A stretch of 40,100 nt of DNA from positions 1-40,100 of the forward strand of contig CALFUQ010000262.1 in the NCBI GenBank assembly GCA_937929885.1. Direction: 5' to 3'. This document shows, one piece after another, positions 7,356 through 15,966 of the stretch (the first letter of the stretch is position 1; each line of letters starts with the position of its first letter). The notes below the pieces were generated by a model. The model had not been told where the DNA came from and ran no database searches. It worked only from the letters and a program-made list of their open reading frames with translations. The stretch comes from an uncultured Saprospiraceae bacterium. GTDB taxonomy: Bacteria; Bacteroidota; Bacteroidia; Chitinophagales; Saprospiraceae. The translations under genes and the position numbers were made by a program.

Positions 7356-9987
7356 AATTGCAAGTAGATATGATGCATCGCAAGTAGAGGATAAATGGTA
7401 TCAGCACTGGATGGAAAAGAACTATTTTCATTCTGAGCCAGATGATCGTGAAGCATACTCAATCGTAATCCCACCACCTAATGTAACTGGGATGTTGCAT
7501 ATGGGTCATATGCTTAACAATACGATTCAAGATGTATTGATTAGGAAGGCTCGGTTAGACGGTAAAAATGCTTGTTGGGTTCCTGGTACTGATCATGCGT
7601 CTATAGCAACGGAGGCTAAAGTGGTAAGGCTATTAAGGGAAGAAGGAATAAAAAAATCAGATTTAACAAGAGAAGAGTTTCTTAAGCACGCCTGGGAATG
7701 GAAAGAGAAGTATGGTGGAATCATTTTGCAACAACTTAAGAAGTTAGGAGCATCTTGTGACTGGGAGAGAACTGCATTCACTATGGATGAGACTAGGTCT
7801 GATGCGGTGATAAAAGTGTTTGTAGATCTATTTAATAAAGGAAAACTTTATCGTGGTCTTAGAATGGTCAATTGGGATCCTGAAGCAAAGACTGTGCTCT
7901 CTAACGAAGAAGTACTTTATAAGGAAGAACATGGCAGGTTACATTTTCTTAAGTATAAAGTTGTAGGTGAAGATGAGCACGTAACTATTGCTACTACACG
8001 ACCTGAAACGATTTTGGGAGATACTGCAGTGGCAGTAAATCCTAAAGATGAACGATATCAACACTTAAAAGGCAAGAAGGTAATTGTACCTCTGATAAAT
8101 CGAGAAGTACCAATCATCTTTGATAGCTATGTAGAGATGGAATTTGGAACTGGCGCACTTAAGGTCACCCCAGCTCACGATATCAATGATTATGAAATAG
8201 GAAAACGCCATGAACTTGAAGTAATAGACATCTTTAATGACGATGCGACTATCAGCGAAGCTGGGCAGTTATATATCGGCGAAGGAAGATTTAAAGTACG
8301 TACTGAGATTGTAAAAGAACTAGAAGAGAAAGGTTTTGTGCAAGAGATTAAAGACTACCCTCATAGTATCGGGCGATCAGAACGAACAAATGCAGTGGTA
8401 GAGCCCAAGCTCTCATTACAGTGGTATGTGGATATGAAGCAGATCACAAAGCCTGCTTTGGATGCTGTCATCACAGATGATGTAAAATTTTATCCTGAAA
8501 AATATAAGAACACCTATAAGCACTGGATGGAGAATATCCGCGACTGGTGTATCTCGAGACAGCTATGGTGGGGCCATAGGATTCCTGCCTGGTATATTGG
8601 AGAAGAGGTGTTTGTAGCCATAACGGCAGAGGAAGCACTTGATCAAGCAAAAGAAAAAACTGGAAATTCATCGCTCACAATATCTGACCTTAGACAAGAC
8701 GAGGATGTGCTAGATACATGGTTTTCTTCATGGTTATGGCCTATTACCTGCTTTGATGGGTTTAATGATCCTGAGCAACTTAAATACTACTATCCTACAG
8801 CAGCGCTAGTGACAGGTTGGGATATTATTTTCTTATGGGTAGCAAGAATGGTGATGTCAGGATTCGAATGGCAAGAGGAGAAGCCATTTAGAGATGTGTA
8901 TTTCACTGGGATGGTAAGAGATCAGAAGCGTAGGAAGATGAGTAAGTCTCTAGGTAATTCTCCTGATGCGCTTAAGCTTATCGAAGACTTTGGAGCTGAT
9001 GGTGTTAGGTATGGGATGTTATCTTGCTCACCTAAGGGAGGTGATTTGTTATTTGAAGAAAAGCACTGTGAGAATGGAAGAAACTTCTCCAATAAAATCT
9101 GGAATGCACTGCGACTTATTAAATCGTTCGAGATTGATGTAGCGAAGACTCAGCCAGATGATCATAAACTAGCCATAAGCTGGATCAATAATAAGCTAAA
9201 TCAAATCATAGCGACAACAGATAAGGATTACAAGGACTACAGATTATCAGAAGTAGTTAAGCAACTATATAGTTTTATATGGACAGATTTCTGCTCGTGG
9301 TATTTAGAGATGATAAAACCAGTTAAAGGAGAATCATTAAATCAAACGACATATACACAGACTATCGAAGTGTTTGAGAAGATGACATTAATGCTACATC
9401 CTTTCATGCCATTTATTACAGAGGAGATTTGGCATCAGCTGAAGGAGAGGGGAGAAGGAGAAGATTGTATTGTAAGTGAATATCCGAAAGCAGAAGCGCA
9501 CGATAAAGATCTTGTAGCTAATGTAGAGAAGCTAAAAGATGTAGTAGCCAAGATTAGAGATATCAGGAATAGTAATGGCATTAAAATGCAAGAAAGATTA
9601 GAGGTAAAGGTGGAGTCAGGGGAGAGTGCTCAAGCGCTTTATAAACTTGCTGGTGCTAAAGAAATTGTTGAAAAAATGGCGAACCTAAATAGCTTAGAGT
9701 TTGTAGCATCTGAGCAAGAGATAGAAGGAGGTAATATCTCCTTCCTCTCTGGTAACGAAAAGTACTTCGCACTAGTAGAGATAACAGTAGATGTAGAAGC
9801 AGAGAAAGAACGTATTACAAAAGAACTAGAATACGCTAAGGGCTTTGCAGCATCAATAGAAAAGAAATTGAGTAATGAGCGCTTTGTAAGTGGCGCTCCA
9901 GAAGCTGTAGTCAATAAAGAGAAAGCTAAGTTAGCAGATGGTCTAGAAAGAATTAGAATATTGGAGGAGAGTTTAGCGAGCCTTTAA
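7348..9987 (+). CDS. valS: Valyl-tRNA synthetase
   Basis: An 879-residue class Ia aminoacyl-tRNA synthetase that charges tRNA-Val. The HIGH motif reads HMGH at residues 51-54 after PPPNVTG, and KMSKS is at 530-534 (RRKMSKSLGN). The editing domain (about 200-330) shows TIATTRPETILGDTAVAVNP and GTGALKVTPAHD. The anticodon-binding domain follows (MLHPFMPFITEEIWHQL), and the C-terminal coiled-coil arm typical of ValS is at about 815-879. Length and order match the bacterial family. The ATG overlaps the stop of the phosphatase gene by 8 bp, so translation is probably coupled. A strong hairpin terminator follows at 10002-10030. Confidence 0.97.
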   Translation: MSEIASRYDASQVEDKWYQHWMEKNYFHSEPDDREAYSIVIPPPNVTGMLHMGHMLNNTIQDVLIRKARLDGKNACWVPGTDHASIATEAKVVRLLREEGIKKSDLTREEFLKHAWEWKEKYGGIILQQLKKLGASCDWERTAFTMDETRSDAVIKVFVDLFNKGKLYRGLRMVNWDPEAKTVLSNEEVLYKEEHGRLHFLKYKVVGEDEHVTIATTRPETILGDTAVAVNPKDERYQHLKGKKVIVPLINREVPIIFDSYVEMEFGTGALKVTPAHDINDYEIGKRHELEVIDIFNDDATISEAGQLYIGEGRFKVRTEIVKELEEKGFVQEIKDYPHSIGRSERTNAVVEPKLSLQWYVDMKQITKPALDAVITDDVKFYPEKYKNTYKHWMENIRDWCISRQLWWGHRIPAWYIGEEVFVAITAEEALDQAKEKTGNSSLTISDLRQDEDVLDTWFSSWLWPITCFDGFNDPEQLKYYYPTAALVTGWDIIFLWVARMVMSGFEWQEEKPFRDVYFTGMVRDQKRRKMSKSLGNSPDALKLIEDFGADGVRYGMLSCSPKGGDLLFEEKHCENGRNFSNKIWNALRLIKSFEIDVAKTQPDDHKLAISWINNKLNQIIATTDKDYKDYRLSEVVKQLYSFIWTDFCSWYLEMIKPVKGESLNQTTYTQTIEVFEKMTLMLHPFMPFITEEIWHQLKERGEGEDCIVSEYPKAEAHDKDLVANVEKLKDVVAKIRDIRNSNGIKMQERLEVKVESGESAQALYKLAGAKEIVEKMANLNSLEFVASEQEIEGGNISFLSGNEKYFALVEITVDVEAEKERITKELEYAKGFAASIEKKLSNERFVSGAPEAVVNKEKAKLADGLERIRILEESLASL

Positions 9988-9992
9988 AAAGC

Positions 9993-10030
9993 AAAAAAAA
10001 ACCTGCTGATCAAGAATCGCAGGCTTTTTT
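9993..10030. terminator. Bidirectional intrinsic terminator between valS and the PA-domain gene
   Basis: Stem CCTGC (10002-10006) / GCAGG (10019-10023) is flanked by an A-run on the left (9993-10001) and a T-run on the right (10025-10030). It can therefore end valS transcripts on the plus strand and transcripts of the convergent gene on the minus strand. Confidence 0.8.
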
Positions 10031-10053
10031 ATTTATTGCTAAATGATATTTTC

Positions 10054-12351
10054 TTAATTCGTGATTACCACTTTATGCGTAGTACTTCCTTTATCAGTAT
10101 ATGCTTTTAGGATATATGTTCCAGAAGTTAGATTTGTAACATTTAATTCTAAACTTCTCTTTGATACATTGCTAAGTTCTTTTACCTGTAAAATTCTACC
10201 ATCAAGAGCTGCCATAACAATCGTTGCGTCAGTTGTTTCTTCAAAGTCTAACTCTACCTTTAAGTAATCATTTGCTGGATTTGGATAAACTAAAAATGAT
10301 CCTTCAGCTAGTGGTATATCGTCTACATCTGATTCGAGTTCTACTTCCATTCTGATTACTGGTGCAGGATCTCCAGCAAATCCAGAGAACCATTGGCTTT
10401 GATCAACGCTTACCACTAAGTCTGATATAAATCCAACATCATCAATGATATTAGCTACTCGAGGGTCACTATTGTATGCTAAGAATAATTCTTCATTAGG
10501 TACAGTTGCACTTCCTGCCTGAGTACCATCAAATCTTAATATCACCATATAACTTTCTCCTGGTTCTAAAGGCACACCTTGACCAGAAGAAGAGAAAGGT
10601 ACCGTTATCAATTCTCCATTTTCTTCTGTAGTGAATACATGGGTGTTTTGCGTAATGATGTCAAACGATGGATGACCTAGCAAATCAGTTTCTTGAAAAT
10701 CAAAGTTTGCAAAGTCAATACCTTCATTCAGTTTTACTAGGAATACATCTACAAAATTATCAGTCAATGTACCAGAGTTAGAGCTAATAGAAGTAACTGC
10801 ATTAGTAGCTACATACTCATCTACGCTACCACTCATTCTATATACAGCTGCAGCTGCCCATTCTCCTCCTGGTCTTGACCCACCATAGAATCCATTATCT
10901 AATGGTCCTGGTTCTTTACTAAATGTATTTTCCGTTACTTCAAATATTTTAGATGTTGAATTATCGGATTGATTTGTTTCTGCTGCATCTAATACAGAGA
11001 GATCATACTGGATTGTATACTTGCCTACTGGAAGAGTGTTTGGAACAAATAAATTATCAGAAGCAACTTGAACTACTTCACCAATTGCAACACTCGCTTG
11101 TGTCCCTGAATCAGAAAATACTTCTTCTCCCGAATCATTGTTTGTTATACTTACATCTAATTTAACATTGTTTAAAATGCTACCTCCAGAATTCCTCACA
11201 GTAGCAAAAAAGAAAAATGTATCGGCATCTGCATGCGTTTGCGGGAATCCATAAGAGATTGGTGTGTAAAACGCATCTGACATGGAAACGTTGTTACCAG
11301 TTAGTTTTACTATCTCTACATCATCTATTCCCCAGAAAAAGAAATCACCATCGATTGTAAATTTTATTCTTACATCTGATTCATTCCCAACTCCAGATAG
11401 TGGTAACCTTATAAGTTCTGTATTAATAACGTCACTATCTTGAGTGTTATCAGTATCTACTTCAAGAGGATCTGACCAGGTGGTACCTCCATCTATACTT
11501 GTAGAAACAAATGTTGAGCCATTAAGCTTAAGATTGTATTGGGCAAATTTTACTGCAACAGCTTCTGCTCCAGATAAATCTATAGAAGGCGAAATCAATT
11601 CGCTCATATACTGATTGTAAGGTGGAGGCGGCGGGTTATCTAAATCAAAACCATCTGCCACTTGATAATCTGAAAGCGCCATAATTGCTGAACCACAAGC
11701 TGACTTAGAAGTTATATTACCATTTTCTATCCAAGTCCATACATGGCTAGCATCTGACAACCCTTCTGTTTCCCAATCACCTAAACCATTTTCGAAGTTA
11801 CCCTCACCATTAGCTCCCCAAATCACTTCATCGTCATCATTGGGATCAGTGATGCCAACTCTTGATGCTACTACTTCTATATTGTTTCCTATTTCTGTTT
11901 TTAAAATCGAGCAGTCTGCCTGACTTATCAGCATGGACGGAATAGTTATATCATCATTTTCGCCGCTCATTGTTAATAATGCTGGCTCAGCTTCATTGTT
12001 ACATATAATTACTGCAATAGCACCAGCATCTTGAGCTGCCAGTGTTTTATCTGTGAACGCACAATTACCTCTGTCCATTATGGCTATTTTACCAGATACA
12101 TTGCTTATAGCAGATAGGTCTCCATTGGCATTACAGCCTGTAGCAGTACCGAAGTCATCTTCTCCTAAAGCAAGTGTACCAGATATTGATTCGAACTCGC
12201 ATGAAGCAAATTCAGCTAACTGCATATCATATTCTCCTTGCACACTTGATGGAGAGCTAACAGTGAGCTTTGCATTTTGTGCATTTAAAACTCCAACTGC
12301 AAAAAATGAGAGGATTAAAAGGAATGAATTTTTATTGTAAAAATACTTCAT
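10054..12351 (-). CDS. Secreted PA-domain protein with type IX secretion C-terminal sorting domain
   Basis: With the ATG at 12351 the protein has 765 residues and begins MKYFYNKNSFLLILSFFAVGVLNAQ, a typical signal peptide. An ATG 11 codons upstream (12384) is possible, but its longer n-region is less typical. After the signal comes a protease-associated (PA) domain (about 35-155: GKIAIMDRGNCAFTDKTLAAQDAGAIAVIICNN, read in parts). Next is a jelly-roll module of the choice-of-anchor J/MAM-like type (about 180-350: WETEGL...SPSIDLS...WGIDDVEIV), then beta-sandwich modules. The C-terminal T9SS type A sorting domain runs from VYPNPANDYLKVE to TSGTYILKAYTDKG...KVVITN. No protease or other catalytic domain is visible. 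It has its own promoter box (12404-12411) and shares the bidirectional terminator with valS. Confidence 0.82.
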   Translation of the reverse strand: MKYFYNKNSFLLILSFFAVGVLNAQNAKLTVSSPSSVQGEYDMQLAEFASCEFESISGTLALGEDDFGTATGCNANGDLSAISNVSGKIAIMDRGNCAFTDKTLAAQDAGAIAVIICNNEAEPALLTMSGENDDITIPSMLISQADCSILKTEIGNNIEVVASRVGITDPNDDDEVIWGANGEGNFENGLGDWETEGLSDASHVWTWIENGNITSKSACGSAIMALSDYQVADGFDLDNPPPPPYNQYMSELISPSIDLSGAEAVAVKFAQYNLKLNGSTFVSTSIDGGTTWSDPLEVDTDNTQDSDVINTELIRLPLSGVGNESDVRIKFTIDGDFFFWGIDDVEIVKLTGNNVSMSDAFYTPISYGFPQTHADADTFFFFATVRNSGGSILNNVKLDVSITNNDSGEEVFSDSGTQASVAIGEVVQVASDNLFVPNTLPVGKYTIQYDLSVLDAAETNQSDNSTSKIFEVTENTFSKEPGPLDNGFYGGSRPGGEWAAAAVYRMSGSVDEYVATNAVTSISSNSGTLTDNFVDVFLVKLNEGIDFANFDFQETDLLGHPSFDIITQNTHVFTTEENGELITVPFSSSGQGVPLEPGESYMVILRFDGTQAGSATVPNEELFLAYNSDPRVANIIDDVGFISDLVVSVDQSQWFSGFAGDPAPVIRMEVELESDVDDIPLAEGSFLVYPNPANDYLKVELDFEETTDATIVMAALDGRILQVKELSNVSKRSLELNVTNLTSGTYILKAYTDKGSTTHKVVITN

Positions 12352-12403
12352 ATGTAAAATTTGTCTATTTGAGAATTCTCGCATCTTAAAAGTAGGAAAT
12401 AAT

Positions 12404-12411
12404 CAAAAATA
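12404..12411 (-). promoter_or_regulatory. Candidate -7 box of the PA-domain gene
   Basis: On the minus strand this reads TATTTTTG, an exact TAnnTTTG match between the end of the hldA-like gene (12424) and the start of the PA-domain gene. It is 52 bp from the preferred ATG at 12351 and 19 bp from the alternative ATG at 12384. Confidence 0.4.
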
Positions 12412-12423
12412 ACGCCCAACTAT

Positions 12424-13401
12424 TTAAGCGATATCGTATTTCTCCTTGTCTTGGTGATGACTCGTATATAATTCATCGAGTTTTTCGTAAACTATAGGGA
12501 TAACGCCTCTTGATTGACAAACGTTTGCTGCTGCTAGATTAGCCAGAATGCCCATTTGTTTCATATTGCATTTGCTGATATGTGAAAGACAAAGTACAGC
12601 TATTACAGTGTCTCCAGCACCACAAACATCTACTATGCTCTTTGATAATGCAGGAAAACTATACTCAGTACTCTGATCTTTGAAATGAATTCCTTTCTCA
12701 GATAGTGTGATTGCAATAATATCAGAGCCTAATCTTGTCATTATTATTTCTGCAGCTTCGTCGATTTCTGTATCTGGTAAGGCCCAATTAATCTCTCGAA
12801 GGTTCGGTTTAAAAATACTCACACCTTGGTATTCAAAGAAGTTTTCCTTTTTAGGATCTACGTAAACTGGAAGTTGATTTGTACTTGCAATAGTCAAAAT
12901 CCTTTTAATAGAAGATTTACTAAGTACTCCTTTGTTATAATCTTGTAATATAACTCCATCAATAGTTTTACTTGCAATTAGTTGTTCTAAGTAAGTTATT
13001 AGGTTGTCTTCTAATTCTATCGGTATAGGATTCACATCTTCTTGATCAAATCTAATAATCTGATCATCATCATATAATCTGGTTTTTGCAGTTGTCTTTC
13101 GTTCTTGATCTATAAAAATTCCTTCATTCGCAATGCTATATTTTTCACACATTAAACTAATTCTCTTACCTGCCACATCATCTCCAACTACTGCTATGAG
13201 GTGTGGTGTAGATTCTAAAGCTTTGATGTTCATAGCTACATTTCCTGCACCACCTAGATTATCACTTTGATTGTTAACTTTTAAAATTTTAGCAAGAGGA
13301 TCTTCTTTAGAAGTATCCTCTAAATTCCCGTAGTAGAATTGATCTAACATTACATCTCCTATGATGATAATATTTTTATTTTTTAAAATAGGGAGCGTCA
13401 T
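12424..13401 (-). CDS. hldA: D-glycero-beta-D-manno-heptose-7-phosphate kinase (PfkB family, RfaE1/HldA-like)
   Basis: A 325-residue PfkB/ribokinase-family sugar kinase. N-terminal IIGDVMLDQFYYGNLEDTS and NLGGAGNVAMNI (residues about 11-60) are the RfaE-type substrate-binding motifs. VDPKKENFFEYQGVSIFKPN is at about 180-200, and the catalytic anion hole and base are in VDVCGAGDTV near residue 262, just before the conserved C-terminal ANLAAANVCQSRGV. RfaE1 kinases phosphorylate heptose-7-phosphate in ADP-heptose synthesis for the LPS inner core. Only the kinase half is present: the nucleotidyltransferase domain of bifunctional HldE is absent and must be encoded elsewhere. The ATG overlaps the stop of the Kdo transferase gene by 4 bp (ATGA). 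Confidence 0.86.
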   Translation of the reverse strand: MTLPILKNKNIIIIGDVMLDQFYYGNLEDTSKEDPLAKILKVNNQSDNLGGAGNVAMNIKALESTPHLIAVVGDDVAGKRISLMCEKYSIANEGIFIDQERKTTAKTRLYDDDQIIRFDQEDVNPIPIELEDNLITYLEQLIASKTIDGVILQDYNKGVLSKSSIKRILTIASTNQLPVYVDPKKENFFEYQGVSIFKPNLREINWALPDTEIDEAAEIIMTRLGSDIIAITLSEKGIHFKDQSTEYSFPALSKSIVDVCGAGDTVIAVLCLSHISKCNMKQMGILANLAAANVCQSRGVIPIVYEKLDELYTSHHQDKEKYDIA

Positions 13402-14588
13402 GCAGTTAAGAAATTAGATTTGAGATGGTCATATATTTTATCGGTTGCACCATCATTTGTGCTTATGAAATGTTTACAAGCTGCTTCTGCTTTTGTATAT
13501 ACATCTTCATTCTCAAAATAATTGAGTACATCTAGAATTTGATTCGGCTGATCAATTGATTTTGCAGCATTTACATTAACTAATGCCTGAGCTTCAGGAA
13601 ACTTATTATGCTGCGGGCCAAAGATCATAGGTTTGTTTTCGATACATGACTCTAATATATTATGGACACCCTTATTAAATCCACCGCCTATATAACTCAC
13701 CCATGCAAATTGATACAAGGATGGAAGTAATCCAAATTTGTCAACATATATTATATCAGCTACTTCTTCATCAGCTTGACTATATTTCAATAGCTTTCCA
13801 TTCGAGAGGTTTTTAAAATAATGATAGACTTGATCTGTATGCTCATGAGGAACTAATATTATCGTTACAACGCCAAGATATTTTTCTAAAAGTATTTTAA
13901 CTACATCATGATCTCCTGGTTCTATGCTTGCAATTAAGATTACCTTTTTCTTTTCCGAATTGAAATTTATTTTTATCGGTTTTGGTGTCATACCTTTCAC
14001 ATGATCAACTTTGGTATCTCCTAGATTCGAGTGTTGAGTAAAACCACGGGATGATAGTAGTTTACCTGTAGAGTCGTTGATTGTATAGATGTATTGACTG
14101 CGTTTTATTTTCTCCAAGAACCAATTGCCATACCACTTAAATAAATATTGCTCTTCAGACAAAAAGCAATTTAAGAAAACAAGAGGCACATTATTTTCAT
14201 TTAAAACTCTCATATGATTGTACCAGTACTCAGATCTAACAAAAATGGCAAGCGCTGGATTTAACTGTTTGATAAATCGCTGTGCATTTTGGTAGGTGTC
14301 AATCGGTATGTAGAAAAACGGGTGAGGTGTTTTAACGTGTTGATAACCTGATGGAGAAAAGAAACTAAGAACAATATTATAACCATCATTTTCTAAACGT
14401 GAAATCAAAGGTTTAGCCTGATTATACTCACCTAAGGAAGCACAGTGAATCCAGATAGATTTGTTAATTAACTGAGGAATATCTTTGGACTGGCCTTCGA
14501 TCCATTTTTTCGTTTTTGGATTAATTGCACTTGATAACCACATCACTAAGTAAAATACCCTCACACCAATGTCATAAAGCACCTGCAT
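13398..14588 (-). CDS. waaA: 3-deoxy-D-manno-octulosonic acid (Kdo) transferase
   Basis: A glycosyltransferase of 396 residues from the ATG at 14588 (a TTG two codons upstream is less likely). The N-terminus holds the membrane-anchoring helix (VFYLVMWLSSAINPKTKKWIEG), and the catalytic glutamate is in WIHCASLGEYNQAKPLI near residue 50. SPSGYQHVK and IYTIND...VDHVKG follow the WaaA/KdtA pattern, and the second Rossmann domain shows ILIASIEPGDHDVV and YIGGGFNKGVHNILE (donor binding). The enzyme transfers Kdo from CMP-Kdo to lipid A precursor at the inner membrane. A small difference is FVRSEYWYN where most members have a KxExW pattern. It is cotranscribed with the heptose kinase through a 4-bp overlap, which fits LPS inner-core assembly. 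Confidence 0.88.
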   Translation of the reverse strand: MQVLYDIGVRVFYLVMWLSSAINPKTKKWIEGQSKDIPQLINKSIWIHCASLGEYNQAKPLISRLENDGYNIVLSFFSPSGYQHVKTPHPFFYIPIDTYQNAQRFIKQLNPALAIFVRSEYWYNHMRVLNENNVPLVFLNCFLSEEQYLFKWYGNWFLEKIKRSQYIYTINDSTGKLLSSRGFTQHSNLGDTKVDHVKGMTPKPIKINFNSEKKKVILIASIEPGDHDVVKILLEKYLGVVTIILVPHEHTDQVYHYFKNLSNGKLLKYSQADEEVADIIYVDKFGLLPSLYQFAWVSYIGGGFNKGVHNILESCIENKPMIFGPQHNKFPEAQALVNVNAAKSIDQPNQILDVLNYFENEDVYTKAEAACKHFISTNDGATDKIYDHLKSNFLTA

Positions 14589-14599
14589 CTTCAATACTA

Positions 14600-14635
14600 A
14601 TTAAAAATAAACACAAGATTAAAAATAAACACCAG
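14600..14635. repeat. Two-copy 18-bp tandem repeat upstream of waaA
   Basis: The unit ATTAAAAATAAACACAAG (14600-14617) is followed directly by ATTAAAAATAAACACCAG (14618-14635), with one difference. It begins 11 bp upstream of the waaA ATG and so lies in its promoter/leader region. Confidence 0.85.
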
Positions 14636-14901
14636 GCAAAGTTGGTAATACTTGGTGAATCAAAGAGCAATATTTAAATACGTAGTCACTGGAGCATCAA
14701 TAAGTTATATATCTAGATATTAGAATATTAAATAGTCTTCATAAAGAGTGTAGTTAGACTGCCATAAAATGTGTCTTATTGTTGTCTAACAAGGATTAGT
14801 TAGGTAGTTAAAATATGATTTAAAACACGCTAAACGTTAGGTTTTATATTAAAAAGGCCTAAAAATGTGTTATTTACATATTATAAATTTCTTTAATATA
14901 T

Positions 14902-14909
14902 TATCTTTG
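14902..14909 (+). promoter_or_regulatory. -7 box of rfbB, placed for a leaderless transcript
   Basis: TATCTTTG is an exact TAnnTTTG match ending only 4 bp before the GTG of rfbB. Transcription normally begins a few bases downstream of this box, so the mRNA would start at or very near the start codon. Confidence 0.55.
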
Positions 14910-14913
14910 CTCA

Positions 14914-15966
14914 GTGACTAAGAGTATTTTAATAACGGGAGGAGCTGGATTCATAGGTTCCCATTGTGTCAGGCACTTTGTTAAGAAGTATCCTGATTAT
15001 CCTATTATTAATTTTGATGCTTTGACTTACGCTGGTAATATCGAAAGTTTATCAGATGTTGATAATCTTCCTAATTACGAATTTGTAAAAGGAGATATCA
15101 GAGATGCTGAATTAGTCTCTTCATTATTTGATAAGCATAATATCGATAGCGTCATTCATTTTGCTGCAGAATCTCATGTAGATCGCTCAATTACAAATCC
15201 AATTGACTTTGTAGAAACTAATGTGTTAGGGACTTGTACTTTGCTAAATGTAGCTAAGACTAAGTGGGGAGATAATTTAGATAATAAAATGTTTTATCAT
15301 ATCTCCACCGATGAGGTTTATGGCTCTCTTGGAACGACAGGTTATTTTGTCGAGGATACACCGTATGATCCTAGATCTCCATACTCAGCATCTAAGGCTT
15401 CATCAGATCATTTTGTGAGAGCTTATCACCATACTTATGGTTTGCCGATTTTAATTTCTAATTGCTCTAACAATTATGGCCCATATCAGTTTCCTGAGAA
15501 GCTGATACCCTTGATGATTAATAACATTATAAAAGAAGAACCATTACCCGTTTATGGTGATGGACTTAATATCAGAGACTGGTTGATGGTAACAGATCAT
15601 GTAGAGGCAATCGATGTGGTTTATCACCAAGGTAAGCAAGGAGAAACTTATAACATAGGAGGTAACAATGAGAGAACAAATCTAGACCTCGTCCATGCAC
15701 TATGTGATTTAGTAGATAAGAAACTTGGGAGGGAAGAAGGACATTCTCGATCGTTAGTAACGTTTGTAAAAGATCGTCCTGGACATGATAGAAGATACGC
15801 GATAGATGCAGAAAAAATAAAAAATGATCTGGGCTGGGAGCCTAGATATACCGTAGAGCAAGGATTAGAGGAAACAATCGCTTGGTATTTAGAAAATACG
15901 GAGTGGCTGGCTCACATCACTTCTGGAGAGTACCAGAAGTATTATGACAAACAATACAAATCATGA
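14914..15966 (+). CDS. rfbB: dTDP-glucose 4,6-dehydratase
   Basis: A 350-residue extended short-chain dehydrogenase (NDP-sugar epimerase/dehydratase). NAD binding is by ITGGAGFIGSH at residues 7-17. The catalytic site shows HISTDEVYGSLG (Thr-Asp-Glu triad) and YSASKASSDHFVRAY (YxxxK). NNYGPYQFPEKLIPLMINN and YGDGLNIRDWLMVTDH are signature stretches of RmlB. The enzyme converts dTDP-glucose to dTDP-4-keto-6-deoxyglucose, feeding deoxysugars into surface polysaccharide. The GTG start is fixed by the family, which begins within a few residues of the GGAGFIGS motif. The stop overlaps the ATG of the polysaccharide export gene by 4 bp, so the two are coupled. Confidence 0.95.
   Translation: MTKSILITGGAGFIGSHCVRHFVKKYPDYPIINFDALTYAGNIESLSDVDNLPNYEFVKGDIRDAELVSSLFDKHNIDSVIHFAAESHVDRSITNPIDFVETNVLGTCTLLNVAKTKWGDNLDNKMFYHISTDEVYGSLGTTGYFVEDTPYDPRSPYSASKASSDHFVRAYHHTYGLPILISNCSNNYGPYQFPEKLIPLMINNIIKEEPLPVYGDGLNIRDWLMVTDHVEAIDVVYHQGKQGETYNIGGNNERTNLDLVHALCDLVDKKLGREEGHSRSLVTFVKDRPGHDRRYAIDAEKIKNDLGWEPRYTVEQGLEETIAWYLENTEWLAHITSGEYQKYYDKQYKS

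Larger units (their letters stand above)
14589..14913. other. Divergent intergenic region between waaA and rfbB
   Basis: These 325 bp contain no convincing gene. They hold a tandem 18-bp repeat at 14600-14635 (17 of 18 positions identical), an interrupted hairpin at 14822-14845 (AAAAC-acg-CTAA-acg-TTAG-GTTTT), a 7-bp inverted repeat GTTAGAC / GTCTAAC with a 24-bp loop (about 14754-14791), and the rfbB -7 box at 14902-14909. Confidence 0.5.

Noticed and set aside
9639-9914. Minus-strand 91-codon frame inside valS
   Set aside because: Shadow of the ValS C-terminal coiled coil, with no independent signals.
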